Positions 35,510 through 45,402 are shown, numbered from the stretch's first letter. The stretch is 64,000 nt of DNA from JBBQER01 sp038320885 (GCA_038320885.1 JBBQER010000002.1:62001-126000), one strand, 5' to 3'. Notes: generated by a model not told the origin, from the letters alone. Numbers and translations: made by a program.

Positions 35510-36475
35510 ATGTTCATAGTGCGCTTCGGCATGCGCTCGAACACCTCCGACCCAGAGGCGCGGAGCGCGATGTACGGTGCGGCGCTCGACATGACGTCGT
35601 GGGCAGAGACGAGAGGCTGCGTCGCGACGGTGTTGTCCGAGCATCACGCGGCCGACGACGGCTACCTGCCATCGCCCGTCCCGCTCGCAGCCGCGATCGC
35701 GGCGCGCACGACGACCATGCCGATCAACGTCGCCGCGCTCCTGCTGGCCTTGTACGAACCGGTGAAGCTGGCCGAAGACCTCGCGATCGTCGATCTCGTG
35801 AGCCGCGGTCGGGTGTCGTACGTGATCGGGATCGGATATCGCGCCGAAGAGTTCGAGATGTTCGGCGTCGACCCGCGCGACCGCGGCCGCCTGGTGGAGG
35901 CGCGTATCGGTCTGCTGCGCCGGCTGTGGTCCGGCGAGGAGGTCGAGGTCGAGGGCCGGCGCGCACGCGTGACACCGCTCCCCTACACGCCGGGCGGGCC
36001 GATGCTCGCGTACGGAGGCGGCACCGAGGTCGCCGCCCGGCGGGCGGCCCGCCTCGGCATGTTCTTCCTCGCCGAGAGCCACGACTCCGGCCTGGAGGCG
36101 GCGTATGCCGCGGAGGCCGAATCGGCCGGCGTGGCTGCCCCCGGCTGCTCCTTCCCGACGGCGGGAGTACCGCTCACCGTGTTCGTCGCCGACGATCCCG
36201 ACCGGGCCTGGGCCGAGATCGGCGAGTTCCTCCTCGCCGACGCGACGAGCTACGCGCAATGGAACGCGAATCGACGGGGCATGGCGTCGCTGTCGTTCGC
36301 GAGCACCGTCGGGGAGCTCAGAGCCGAACGCGGCGAATACCAGATCATCACGCCCGCCGAAGCTGCGTCCTTGGTCGCACGAGGCGTGACCCTCGCGCTC
36401 CAACCACTCGTCGGCGGGATCCCACCCGACATGGCGTGGCGCTACCTCGAAGCGGCCGCGGCCGTCGCCGGCTAG
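35510..36475 (+). CDS. LLM-class flavin/F420-dependent monooxygenase
   Basis: The product is 321 residues. Segments ATVLSEHHAADDGYLPSP near residue 43 and LAEDLAIVDLVSRGRVSYVIGIGYRAEEFEMFGVD near 90-120 are diagnostic of luciferase-like monooxygenases. The C-terminal part is divergent. It follows the permease by 22 bp, possibly co-transcribed. The substrate is unknown. Confidence 0.87.
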   Translation: MFIVRFGMRSNTSDPEARSAMYGAALDMTSWAETRGCVATVLSEHHAADDGYLPSPVPLAAAIAARTTTMPINVAALLLALYEPVKLAEDLAIVDLVSRGRVSYVIGIGYRAEEFEMFGVDPRDRGRLVEARIGLLRRLWSGEEVEVEGRRARVTPLPYTPGGPMLAYGGGTEVAARRAARLGMFFLAESHDSGLEAAYAAEAESAGVAAPGCSFPTAGVPLTVFVADDPDRAWAEIGEFLLADATSYAQWNANRRGMASLSFASTVGELRAERGEYQIITPAEAASLVARGVTLALQPLVGGIPPDMAWRYLEAAAAVAG

Positions 36476-36565
36476 GACTCGGGCTACCGCTCAGGCTTGC
36501 GGCCCCACGCGGTGACTGAGACGGCGAGAGGATCGCGAAGGCCGGCTCACGCGCCTGGGCGATCG

Positions 36566-36844
36566 CGCGGCGAGCGTGATCCCACGATTCTTCGGTACAC
36601 CGGGATCCGTGCGAACGAGCAGGATCGCGTCGTCGCACACGTGCGCGTTCGATGTCCAGACCTTCTGCCCGTTGACGACGAACTCCTCTCCGTCGCGTTC
36701 GGCGCGCGTCGCGAGGCTCGCGAGGTCGATGCAAGCCGACGGCTCGCGGAACAACTGGCACCACGCCTCGTCCGCGCGGAGGAGGGGGCGCAGAAGGAGC
36801 GACCGCTGGGCCGCGGTTCCGTGGCCCAGCAGAACGTCCCGTGT
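36566..36844 (-). pseudogene. Acyl-CoA dehydrogenase internal fragment
   Basis: The minus-strand frame gives LLGHGTAAQRSLLLRPLLRADEAWCQLF and then GEEFVVNGQKVWTSNAHVCDDAILLVRTD. This is clearly the FAD-binding middle part of an acyl-CoA dehydrogenase, with REPSACIDLAS in place of the usual SEPGAGSDLAS. The N-terminal and C-terminal domains are missing: the right end runs into the P450 start and the left end into unrelated sequence. It fills most of the 381-bp gap between the LLM gene and the P450. Confidence 0.7.
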
Positions 36845-36856
36845 AAAGATCACGCC

Positions 36857-38068
36857 ATGTTCCACGATCCCGCGACCTTTGCGAACGGCTTCCCGCACGA
36901 GACGTTCCGATCCTTGCGCCGCGACGATCCCGTCTCGCACCACGAGCACCCGCTCTGGAAGCGCGGCTACTGGGTGATCGCGCGCCACGCCGACGTGCAG
37001 CGCGTCTCCCGCGACTCCGACACCTTCAGCAACGCGCCGAACCCGTTCCTCGACGGCGAGATGGCAGAAGACGACCCGACCATGTCGGAGCTGCTCATCA
37101 GCCAGGATCCTCCGCTGCACACGAAGCTGCGCAAGTTGATCAACAAGGGATTCACGCCTCGCCGTGTGGCGCAGCTCGAAGACCGGGTTCGCGAGCGCGT
37201 CGACCGCATCGTCGACGCGCTCGCCGGCCGGCACGAGTGCGATCTCGTGACCGACATCGCGCTGTGGCTCCCGCTGCACGTCATCGCCGATCTCGTGGGC
37301 GTTCCCGAGGAAGATCGTGAACAGGTGTTCCGCTGGACGGAGATGACGTTCGGCTTCGACGAGTCGGTCACACCGGACGAGCGAGCCGACGCCGCGGCCG
37401 CGATGTACATGTACGCCGACGCGCTGTGCGAGCAGCGCCGTTCCGAACCGCGCGACGACCTCATGAGCGTGCTCATCACCGCCGAGGTCAACGGCGAGTC
37501 GCTCACCCAGATGCAGATCGACTTGTTCTTCCTGCTGTTGCAGAACGCGGGCAGCGAGACGACACGCAACCTCATCACCACGGGTTTGATCGTGCTGCTC
37601 GAGAACCCCGATCAGCGCGAGCGACTCCGCGCCGACCCCTCGCAGTTGCCGGCCGCGATCGAAGAGCTCCTGCGGTGGGTCAGCCCGGTCATGCAGTTCA
37701 CCCGGCGGGCGACGAAGGACACCGAAGTCGCCGGGCGCTCGATCGCGGCCGGCGAACGCGTCGTGCTGGTGTATCCGTCCGCCAACCGCGACGAGCGCGC
37801 CTTCGACGATCCCGACCAGCTCGACCTCACGCGTTCCCCCAACGACCATGTCGCGTTCGGTGCCGGCGGGCCGCACTTCTGCCTCGGAGCGAATCTCGCC
37901 CGGTTCGAAGCGAGGGTGATGTTCGAGGCGTTGCACACGCGCTTCGAGGGACTCGAAGTCGCCGCACCGGTCGACCCGCTGCCGCGCGTCCACTCCAACC
38001 TGATCGACGGATACGCGCACGTGCCGATTCGCTGGGACTCGCTGCAACCGGCCGGAGCGCGTCCATGA
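36857..38068 (+). CDS. Cytochrome P450
   Basis: The product is 403 residues, a soluble bacterial P450. The I-helix is LLQNAGSETTRNLI near residue 235, the K-helix ExxR EELLRW near 275 and the haem loop FGAGGPHFCLGANLAR near 335 with the Cys ligand. It lies between an acyl-CoA dehydrogenase fragment and a Rieske oxygenase fragment, which hints at a former sterol, terpenoid or lipid catabolic cluster. The ATG at 36857 gives a normal-length N-terminus. Confidence 0.92.
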   Translation: MFHDPATFANGFPHETFRSLRRDDPVSHHEHPLWKRGYWVIARHADVQRVSRDSDTFSNAPNPFLDGEMAEDDPTMSELLISQDPPLHTKLRKLINKGFTPRRVAQLEDRVRERVDRIVDALAGRHECDLVTDIALWLPLHVIADLVGVPEEDREQVFRWTEMTFGFDESVTPDERADAAAAMYMYADALCEQRRSEPRDDLMSVLITAEVNGESLTQMQIDLFFLLLQNAGSETTRNLITTGLIVLLENPDQRERLRADPSQLPAAIEELLRWVSPVMQFTRRATKDTEVAGRSIAAGERVVLVYPSANRDERAFDDPDQLDLTRSPNDHVAFGAGGPHFCLGANLARFEARVMFEALHTRFEGLEVAAPVDPLPRVHSNLIDGYAHVPIRWDSLQPAGARP

Positions 38069-38377
38069 CGTCCGACGCCGAAGTCGTCACCCGGCCGATC
38101 TCCGCGACCACCACTCCCATCGATTGGGAATGGACACAATCCGTCAAACATGTACCGGGTGAAGAAGCTCGGTCATGACGCGGCCGCGCTCGAGCAGACG
38201 CGACGGGTCGGCGAAGCGCTCGTGCGAGATCTGCAAAAGCAGATGGCCGAGGACAAGGTGATCTTCGACAACAAGATCTACGTGTCGAATCCTGCACTCG
38301 CCGATGGCGACGGGCCGATTCTCCCGCTCCGCCGGTGGGCGAAGCAGTTCTACGCACCCGAGCCGCGTCCGGCGTAG
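38065..38377 (+). pseudogene. C-terminal fragment of a Rieske non-haem oxygenase
   Basis: A frame beginning at ATG 38065 (overlapping the P450 stop) reads VVTRPISATTTPIDWEW and ends at 38178. The natural continuation YRVKKLGHDAAALEQTRRVGEALVRDL, then DKVIFDNKIYVSNPALADGDGPI and RRWAKQFY, is in another frame from about 38150. This is the C-terminal end of a KshA-like oxygenase subunit. The Rieske and iron-binding parts are absent, and a frameshift lies near 38148. Confidence 0.7.
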
Positions 38378-38406
38378 GAGCCCGGGATGACAGACTCGCG
38401 GGTGTC

Positions 38407-39321
38407 GTGGCATCTGGATCCCTCCTCCGTATCGACGGACTGACGAAGCGTTATCCGGGCACAACCGCGCTCGACGACCTCAGCCTCGATTTGCCGCGCG
38501 GGCGCATCGGCCTCGTCGGCGCGAACGGCGCCGGCAAGACCACGACCTTTCGCCTCCTGCTCGGGCTCGCGCATCCGACCGAAGGCCACGTCGAGGTGTG
38601 CGGGCTCGACGTCGCCAAAGACCCGATCGGCGTGCGGTCGCGGCTCGGTTACATGCCCGAGCACGACTGCCTGCCGCTCGATCAGACCGCGGCCGACGTG
38701 GTCGCGACGTTCGGCGAGTTGAGCGGGCTGCCGGCGCGCGCGGCGCGCCAACGCGCATCCGACATCCTCGAGCTCGTCGGCCTCGACGAAGCCCGCTTCC
38801 GCGCGATCGGCGAGTTCTCGACGGGGATGCGGCAGCGCACGAAGCTCGCGCAGGCGATCGTGAGCGATCCGGAGCTCGTGCTGCTCGACGAGCCGACCGC
38901 CGGCCTCGATCCGGCCGGCCGCGACGACATGCTCGCGCTCGTCGCCCGGCTCGGGTCGTTCGGTATCTCCGTGTTGATGGCCACCCACCTGCTCGACGAC
39001 GTGCAGAAGGTGTGCGACTACGTCGTGATGATCGACGCGGGTCGACTGGTCGTCGCGGGCGCGACCGACTCGCTGCTCGAGCGCACCGGCACGGTCACCG
39101 TCGACGTCGGCCCGCACGGTGAAGAGCTGGTGGCCGCGCTCGGCCCGAGGCTGCCGGCCAAAGCGGCCGACGGCCTCGTCGAAGTCGAGATCGACGGCGA
39201 CGTCGACATAGACACGCTGCGCGACCTCATCGCCGACCTGGAGCTCCCGCTCTACCGGCTCTCGACCCGCGTCACCTCGCTCGACGAAGTGTTCCTGCAT
39301 CGCGCCGAGGAGTCGGCATGA
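38407..39321 (+). CDS. ABC-2 type transporter ATP-binding protein
   Basis: The product is 304 residues. Walker A GANGAGKTT is near residue 39, signature FSTGMRQRTKLAQAI near 138, Walker B LVLLDEPTAGLD near 160, H-loop ATHLLDDV near 195. A C-terminal extension (about 215-300) is typical of multidrug or drug-export ATPases. It is the first of four overlapping genes. The GTG at 38407 is the best in-frame start; an out-of-frame ATG with GGAG at 38387 makes the N-terminus slightly uncertain. Confidence 0.88.
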   Translation: MASGSLLRIDGLTKRYPGTTALDDLSLDLPRGRIGLVGANGAGKTTTFRLLLGLAHPTEGHVEVCGLDVAKDPIGVRSRLGYMPEHDCLPLDQTAADVVATFGELSGLPARAARQRASDILELVGLDEARFRAIGEFSTGMRQRTKLAQAIVSDPELVLLDEPTAGLDPAGRDDMLALVARLGSFGISVLMATHLLDDVQKVCDYVVMIDAGRLVVAGATDSLLERTGTVTVDVGPHGEELVAALGPRLPAKAADGLVEVEIDGDVDIDTLRDLIADLELPLYRLSTRVTSLDEVFLHRAEESA

Positions 39322-40238
39322 GCCTGCTCGAAGCGGGAGGCGTCGAGGTCGGACGCGGCGGCGCCGTCTACGACCGTGGCTACCGGCCCTACGACGGACC
39401 ACGCGGCCGGCGGGGCGCGGCGACGCTCGCCTTGTACAAGGCGACGATGCGACGGGCGCTGGGCATCCGGCGGTCGTGGCGTCAGAAGTTCGCGCCGTTC
39501 ACGCTCCTCGCCATCGTCACGATCCCGGCGGTCGTCAACGTCGGAATCGGATACGTGACGCGCGACCGCTTCCTCACCGAGCGGATCCACATCATCACCT
39601 ATCGCGAGTACGTCGGTGTCTCAGCGGCGTTGCTGCTGTTCGTCGCGCTGGTTGCGCCCGATGTGATGTGCCCCGACCGCCGCCAGCACGTCCTCCCGCT
39701 GATGTTCGCTCGCCCGATCACGGGCATCGACTACGTCGTGGCCAAGTTCGGCGCGATCGCGACGATCCTGTTCGCGTTCTCGTTTCTCCCGCAGGTCGTG
39801 CTCTTCGTCGGCAACATGCTCGTGAGCGACAGCGCGCTCGACTACTTCACCGGTCATCTCGACGTGCTCTGGAAGGTGCCACTCGCAGTGGCACTGCTGG
39901 CCGCGTACTACGCCGTCGTCGGCGTCGCGATCTCGTCGCTCACCGACCGCCGGATCGTCGCGGGCGCGTCGATCATCGGCCTCTTCCTCGTGACGTCGAT
40001 CTCGTCGGCCATCTTCGTCGGTGAGGTCCAATTCAACGACGGCTCGGCGGCCGCGCTGATCAACGTGCTCGCATTGCCCTTGTTCTTGCGCGACCTGGTG
40101 TTCCTCGGCCATATGAGTCGCCGATCACAGCTCGCGGGTGTGGCCAACGGCGGGTTGTTCGCGATCCTCGCCTACATCGCGGTCATGGCGGTCGGCGCAA
40201 TCGTGCTCCTGCGCCGGTACCGCTGGGTAGAACGATGA
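39318..40238 (+). CDS. ABC-2 type transporter permease
   Basis: The product is 306 residues with a polar N-terminus (GAVYDRGYRPYDGPRG, a motif I know from such permeases) and six hydrophobic segments from about residue 60 to 300. Its ATG overlaps the ATPase stop (ATGA). It probably pairs with the preceding ATPase to export an unknown substrate. Confidence 0.85.
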   Translation: MSLLEAGGVEVGRGGAVYDRGYRPYDGPRGRRGAATLALYKATMRRALGIRRSWRQKFAPFTLLAIVTIPAVVNVGIGYVTRDRFLTERIHIITYREYVGVSAALLLFVALVAPDVMCPDRRQHVLPLMFARPITGIDYVVAKFGAIATILFAFSFLPQVVLFVGNMLVSDSALDYFTGHLDVLWKVPLAVALLAAYYAVVGVAISSLTDRRIVAGASIIGLFLVTSISSAIFVGEVQFNDGSAAALINVLALPLFLRDLVFLGHMSRRSQLAGVANGGLFAILAYIAVMAVGAIVLLRRYRWVER

Positions 40239-41203
40239 CATTGCCTCCCGCCGCCGCACCGGATCGCGCGGATGACCCGGCGTTCGCGGACGACGCCACC
40301 GTCACAGTCAGCAATGTGTCGGTGTGGTTCCGACAGAAGGTTGCGTTGTCGGAGCTCAGCTGCTCCTTCGGGCCGGGCGTCACCGGCCTGCTCGGACCCA
40401 ACGGGGCCGGCAAGACGACGCTCATGCGGGCGATCACCAGTCTCATCGATGTCAACCAAGGCACCGTGCGGGTCGAAGACAGCGACCCCCGTCGCAATCG
40501 CGAGGTGTTCCGCCGGCTCGCCCTCGTGCCCGAGGACGAAGCCGTCCCGAGCGGACTCACGGCGCGCCAGTTCGTCCGCTACGTCGCCGACCTCCACGGC
40601 GTCGCGGATCGGGCCGCCCCGGAGAACGCGCTGGCATCCGTCGAGTTGCTCGACGTCGCCGACCGGGGCGTCGACACGTTCAGCAAGGGCATGCGGCAAC
40701 GCACGAAGGTCGCGGCTGCACTCGTGTGCGATCCTTACGTGCTCGTGCTCGACGAACCGCTGAACGGCGCCGATCCGGTCCAACGGCTGCACCTCATCGC
40801 GTTGTTCAAGCGGCTCGGCGAGCAGGGCCGGACCGTGATCGTCAGCTCCCACGTCTTGAACGAGGTCGAGCGACTGGCGCCCCGCGTGATCGTTCTCATC
40901 AACGGCCGACTGGCGGCCGCGGGCGGGCACCGCGCCATTCGCGATGCGATGGACGATCGGCCCCGGCACGTGCTCGTGCGCTCCGACGACGGCCGGCGCT
41001 TGGCGTCGGCGCTGATCGCACTCGATGCGGTCGGCGGAGTGCAATTCGACGCGATACGCAACGGGCTCGTCATCGAAACCGCGCGCGCACGCGAGGTGGC
41101 GACCGCGCTGCCGCGCCTCGCGCGCGACGAGTCGGTCCGCTTGCTCGAAGTGCGCGCGCTCGACGACTCGCTCGAGAGCTTGTTCCGGGAGCTGATCCGG
41201 TGA
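40235..41203 (+). CDS. ABC-2 type transporter ATP-binding protein
   Basis: The product is 322 residues. Walker A GPNGAGKTT lies near residue 53, signature FSKGMRQRTKVAAAL near 148, Walker B VLVLDEPLNGADP near 170 and H-loop SSHVLNEV near 205. It is the second ATPase of the operon. It overlaps its neighbours by 4 bp on both sides, so a complex with two different ATPases and two different permeases is likely. Confidence 0.88.
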   Translation: MTLPPAAAPDRADDPAFADDATVTVSNVSVWFRQKVALSELSCSFGPGVTGLLGPNGAGKTTLMRAITSLIDVNQGTVRVEDSDPRRNREVFRRLALVPEDEAVPSGLTARQFVRYVADLHGVADRAAPENALASVELLDVADRGVDTFSKGMRQRTKVAAALVCDPYVLVLDEPLNGADPVQRLHLIALFKRLGEQGRTVIVSSHVLNEVERLAPRVIVLINGRLAAAGGHRAIRDAMDDRPRHVLVRSDDGRRLASALIALDAVGGVQFDAIRNGLVIETARAREVATALPRLARDESVRLLEVRALDDSLESLFRELIR

Positions 41204-41967
41204 GTGCGCCGGCACCCACAACCGCGCTCCGACCGCGGTCACCGTTCATCGCGATTCTCGTCTACACGTTGCGGTCGTGCTTCCCGCGGAAGCGGTGGGT
41301 GGCGGTGCTGGTGCCGTGTGGCGGTGCAATCCTGTTCGGGTTGCTCTCGTATGCGATCCAGGATTCGGCGCAGCGAGCCTTTGCGACCGTAGGTGCTGAC
41401 GGCATCTACGGGCTCGTGCTGCCGATCGCGGCGCTCATCATCGGCGACTCGGTGCTCGGTGCCGAGGTCCGCTCGGGCACGTTTCACTTCACGTGGCTCT
41501 CGCCGACACCCGCCGGGCAGATCGTGCTCGGTCGCTGGCTCGGTGGCTCGCTCGTCGCGCTCGTGACGATCGCCCCGTCCGCCGCCCTCGCGGCACTCAT
41601 CGCCGGTTCTCCCGACAGTGCAGTGCCCGCGTTCGTCGCGGCCGCAGTCGGCAGCGCGGCGTATGTCGCCGTGTTCATCGCGATCTCGTCGCTCACGCGG
41701 CGAACCGCGGTGTGGTCGTTGGCGTTCGTGTTCTTGATCGAGCGGTTGCTCGGCATGGCCTTGACCGGCATCGCCCAGCTCTCGCCGACCTGGGAATCAC
41801 GCGCGCTCTTCCTCGGCTACCTCAAGGACGCGCCGAGCCGCATCGTCCGCGACGGGATCCCGCAGGGTGGCGCGGCGATCGTTCGGTTGTCGATCGTGAC
41901 GATCGTCGTGCTGGGCGTCGCGATCTGGCGGATCGGCCACATGCGCTGGGCCGGCGCCACCGACTGA
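41200..41967 (+). CDS. ABC-2 type transporter permease
   Basis: The product is 255 residues with six hydrophobic helices (for example WVAVLVPCGGAILFGLLSY, GLVLPIAALIIGDSVLGAE). The GTG at 41200 overlaps the ATPase stop (GTGA). The segment EVRSGTFHFTWLSPTPAGQIVLGRW resembles the cytoplasmic gate region of ABC-2 permeases. It is the last gene of the four-gene unit. Confidence 0.82.
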   Translation: MSAPAPTTALRPRSPFIAILVYTLRSCFPRKRWVAVLVPCGGAILFGLLSYAIQDSAQRAFATVGADGIYGLVLPIAALIIGDSVLGAEVRSGTFHFTWLSPTPAGQIVLGRWLGGSLVALVTIAPSAALAALIAGSPDSAVPAFVAAAVGSAAYVAVFIAISSLTRRTAVWSLAFVFLIERLLGMALTGIAQLSPTWESRALFLGYLKDAPSRIVRDGIPQGGAAIVRLSIVTIVVLGVAIWRIGHMRWAGATD

Positions 41968-42054
41968 CCGGCGGCCCGGGCGCCGCGATCAGAAGGTAGC
42001 TAGCGTCGCTCCGCGAGCCGAGTTGGTGAGACGGCTGTGGGGAAGGCAGGGGCC

Positions 42055-43479
42055 ATGTTTTCGCGGCGGGTTGCGCTCGTGAGCGCGGTTGGCGCGTTGG
42101 GGTTGATGACAATCGTGACCGCGGGTCCGGTGGCATCGACGCCGAATCCGGTGCCTCCGCCCGGCTTCGCGATCAGCGTCGCGATCGGGGGCCACGGCGA
42201 GCTGACCCTGCCGACGGCGATGGCGTTCGCGCCCGACGGTCGCATGTTCGTCGCCGAGAGAGCCGGCCTTATCAAGGTCTTCTCCGGATCGGGCGACACG
42301 ACCCCGACGACCTTCGCCGACCTGCGTACGGAAGTGAACTCGTCGCCGGGCCATGGCCTGCTGAACATCACACTGGATCCACAGTTTCCGACCCGGCCCT
42401 ATGTGTACGCGCTGTATTCACGAGATTCGACAACGCGCGGCGGACCGGTACCGGGCTGGAACGACACCTGCGCGAATACGACCGATGGCTGCGTCACGTG
42501 GTCGAGGCTCGTGCGCCTCACCGCCACCGGCGACGTCGCCACCGGGAAGCCGAGAGTGCTCCTCGATGACTGGTGCAACCAGAACGGCCACTCCATCGGA
42601 ACGCTGGTCTTCGGTCCGGACCAGGCTCTGTACGTGGGTGGCGGAGACGGTGCGACGCCGAGCACGGCCGACTACGGCCAGTTCGGCACACCGGGCAATC
42701 CCTGCGGCGATCCGCCCGGTGGCACAGCCTTGACACCGCCGACGACGGAGGGGGGCGTGCTGCGGGCGCAGGACGTCACCACCGACGCCGACCCCGCGGG
42801 ACTCGACGGGACGATCATCCGCATCTATCCGAACAACGGCGCGCCGTTTGCCGGCAACCCGTTCATCACGAGCCCGGATGTCGACAAGCAGCGCATCATC
42901 GCGTACGGGCTGCGCAACCCGTTCCGATCGGTGTTCCGGCCCGGTACGAGTCAGCTGTTCATTTCCGATCCCGGCTGGGACACCTACGACGAGATCGATC
43001 GGATCAGGAATGTGCGCGATAGCGTCGCCGAGAACTTCGGTTGGCCGTGTTACGAAGGCGCATCGCCGCAACCCACTTGGCAGTCCCTCGACACCGATCT
43101 TTGCAACTCGTTGTACGCGGCCGGCACCGCAGTCAAGCCGACGTTCACGTACGCGAAGGCCGCCAAGATCGTGCCGAACGAGTCGTGTCCGGTCGGATCG
43201 AGCGCGCCGACGGGGATCGCCTTCTACCAAGGGACCAACTACCCGTCGTCATTCCGAGGCGGGTTGTTCTTCACCGACTACTCCCGCAAGTGCATCTGGT
43301 TCGTGCCACCGAACGCATCGGGCGCGCCGGTGTTCGCCAATCGCCAGACGTTCGCGAACATCGCGCCCGCGGCCGTCACGGACATCAAGGTGGGCCCCCA
43401 GGGCGACCTCTATCTCGTCGATATCGGCGGCGGTCAGATTCTGCATCTCGAGTACGTCGGCGTGCCGCTGCATGAGTGA
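42055..43479 (+). CDS. Secreted PQQ-type glucose/sorbosone dehydrogenase-like protein
   Basis: The product is 474 residues. A signal peptide (MFSRRVALVSAVGALGLMTIV, cleavage after about 28) leads into a six-bladed beta-propeller: LPTAMAFAPDGRMFVAERAG, GHGLLNITLDPQF, IIAYGLRNPFRSVFRP, ENFGWPCYEG and VGPQGDLYLVDIGGGQI. Family members oxidise sugars with PQQ or lack activity. Eight cysteines suggest extracytoplasmic disulfides. The ATG at 42055 follows GGAAGGCAGGGG and is preferred over the GTG at 42037. Confidence 0.86.
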   Translation: MFSRRVALVSAVGALGLMTIVTAGPVASTPNPVPPPGFAISVAIGGHGELTLPTAMAFAPDGRMFVAERAGLIKVFSGSGDTTPTTFADLRTEVNSSPGHGLLNITLDPQFPTRPYVYALYSRDSTTRGGPVPGWNDTCANTTDGCVTWSRLVRLTATGDVATGKPRVLLDDWCNQNGHSIGTLVFGPDQALYVGGGDGATPSTADYGQFGTPGNPCGDPPGGTALTPPTTEGGVLRAQDVTTDADPAGLDGTIIRIYPNNGAPFAGNPFITSPDVDKQRIIAYGLRNPFRSVFRPGTSQLFISDPGWDTYDEIDRIRNVRDSVAENFGWPCYEGASPQPTWQSLDTDLCNSLYAAGTAVKPTFTYAKAAKIVPNESCPVGSSAPTGIAFYQGTNYPSSFRGGLFFTDYSRKCIWFVPPNASGAPVFANRQTFANIAPAAVTDIKVGPQGDLYLVDIGGGQILHLEYVGVPLHE

Positions 43480-44490
43480 CGAGCCCGACTCGACCTCCCG
43501 GCGGAGGTGGGTCGGCTATCTGTCTGCGCTCGTGGTCGCGGGACTGCTCGTGTACGCAGTCGTCGTCGCGAGCGGTGGCGTGCAAGACGCCCTCCGGCAG
43601 CTGCGACACGCTTCGCGGTTGTGGCTCGTGCCCGCGCTGGCCCTCGAGATCGTGAGCTACGCGTTCGCGGGGTGGCTGCTGCTCCTGCTGCGCGGCGACA
43701 CGCTCTCGCCGGGTTGGTTCACGACCGCGCGGGTCGCGCTCGTCATGTGGGTTTGGGCAGCCTGCTGCCGGTCGCCCCGGCTGAGGGCATCGCGCTCTCG
43801 GTTTCCGAGCTCGGGCGCCGAGGTGTCGGCCGCCAACACGCCGTCACGATGCTGCTCGTCGCCGGGTGGTTCCAGTTCTGGGCACTGGTCCTCACCACCG
43901 CGGTCGCCGCGGCCGTTGTCGTCGGGGTCGGGCTTCCCAACCCTGACGACGCGACCGGTCTGCTCGTCGTCGCCGCGGCGCTGACAGTGCTGACCGGAAT
44001 CGTCGTGCTCGTGGCGCGGCGCCCCGTCGTCGGCAAGCTCGCGGCGGACGCCGTCCGATGGCTGCCCCGCCACCGCAGGAAAACGCGCGCCGAGCTGCGC
44101 GCCGCCGGTCTCGACGAGCACGCGCGCCTGCTCGAGCTCCTCGGGCGACCGGTGCACCGGGTCGGGATCGGGTTCGCAGCCACCGGCTGGTGGCTCGCCG
44201 ACGCGGGCTGCCTATGGATCGCGTTGCACGCCGCGCACGCGGATGCCAACTTCGGTCTCGTCGTCCTCGCCTACGTGGCCGGGGTCCTCGCGTCGTGGGT
44301 GCCGCTCCTCCCCGGCGGGCTGGGCGCGGTGGAAATCGCCGTTCCCGCCGTGCTTCACCATTTCGGCGTCCCCCTCACCGCCGCGCTCGCGGGAACCCTC
44401 ATCTGGCGGGGGCTCTCGCTGTTCCTGCCTGCCATCGGTGGTGCACTCGCCTACGGCAGTCTCCGCGCCCAGGTCGTCGTGGACACGTGA
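43472..44490 (+). pseudogene. UPF0104/LPG-synthase-like membrane protein, one-base frameshift
   Basis: The ATG at 43472 overlaps the preceding stop by 8 bp. The first frame gives two membrane helices and ends its homology at RVALVM. The next part, LGSLLPVAPAEGIALSVSELGRRG and six more helices through GGLGAVEIAVPAVL, is in another frame. One base (probably C in ATG-CTG-GGT) is missing near 43747. Intact relatives are integral membrane flippase-like proteins. An assembly error is as likely as true decay. Confidence 0.72.
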
Positions 44491-44526
44491 CGATGCTGTC
44501 GCGCCACGCGTAGGGTTTCCGTAGCG

Positions 44527-45402
44527 ATGTTCCTTGCTCTGACCTGCGCGTTGATTGCGACCGTGAGCTACGGCGTCGGAACCGTGCTGCAGGCCGCGGG
44601 CGCGCGCCGCGTCGTCAGCGCGGAGCGTCTCGACGTGATGCTGCTCGCGAGGCTCGCCGGACAATCGCTGTACATCGGCGGCCTGGCGCTCGACGCGATC
44701 GGCTTCGGCGCCTCGCTCGTGGCGCTGCACACGCTGCCACTGTTCGTCGTCCAAGCGGCGATCGCCGGCAGTCTCGGTGTGACCGCCGCCATCGGCGCGG
44801 TCGTGTTCGGTTTCGAGCTCCGGGCGCCGGACAAGGTCGCGATCGGCCTCTTGCTCGCCGGACTCGCGCTTTTGTGCGCGTCGGCGGAGAGCGAACCGGT
44901 CGCGCATCTCTCGCGGATCGGCGCGTGGTCTCTCTTCGCCGGCGTCTTCGTCGTCGTCGCGGGCGGTGTGGTCGCGGCCCGGCAGCAGGATCGGTACGCG
45001 GCGATCGCGTTGGCGGTCTGCGCGGGCCTCGGGTTCGCGGGGACCGCCATTGCCGCACGGGCCCTCTCCATCCCGACGCCGGTCTGGCATCTCGCCGGTG
45101 AGCCCATTGCGATCGCGCTCGTCGGCTACGGCGCGTGCGGCATTCTCATGTTCGCGAGCGCGCTGCAGCGTGGCGCAGTCACGGCAACGACCGCGGTGAT
45201 GCTCGGTGTCGAAGCGATCGTCCCCGCGATCGTCGGGTTCACGGCACTCGGCGACCGGACGCGTCCTCACTTCGCGATCGTCGCCGGCCTCGGATTCGCC
45301 CTCACGGTCGGCGCCGCCCTGACGCTCGGCCGCTACACGGAACGCGTCGAGGAAGTTTCGCGTGGGATCATTCCGCCGGCGCCGGTGGAAGGGGATCGAT
45401 GA
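44527..45402 (+). CDS. DMT/NIPA-like membrane transporter
   Basis: The product is 291 residues with nine to ten hydrophobic helices from the first residue on (MFLALTCALIATVSYGVGTVLQAAGAR). The internal duplication typical of drug/metabolite transporters is visible. Magnesium-transporter NIPA and EamA-type exporters share this shape; I cannot choose between them. The following gene starts in its stop codon (ATGA). Confidence 0.78.
   Translation: MFLALTCALIATVSYGVGTVLQAAGARRVVSAERLDVMLLARLAGQSLYIGGLALDAIGFGASLVALHTLPLFVVQAAIAGSLGVTAAIGAVVFGFELRAPDKVAIGLLLAGLALLCASAESEPVAHLSRIGAWSLFAGVFVVVAGGVVAARQQDRYAAIALAVCAGLGFAGTAIAARALSIPTPVWHLAGEPIAIALVGYGACGILMFASALQRGAVTATTAVMLGVEAIVPAIVGFTALGDRTRPHFAIVAGLGFALTVGAALTLGRYTERVEEVSRGIIPPAPVEGDR

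Noticed and set aside
36491..38047. A 518-codon minus-strand frame opposite the P450
   Set aside because: It is the antisense shadow of a well-supported P450, with His/Arg/Val-rich composition. Only its last part (36566-36844) has real homology, to acyl-CoA dehydrogenase, and is listed as a fragment.
38387..38460. Short ORF from ATG 38387 with GGAG upstream
   Set aside because: It ends after 18 codons and overlaps the N-terminus of the ABC ATPase out of frame. It might reflect an N-terminal frameshift of that gene but is too weak to call.
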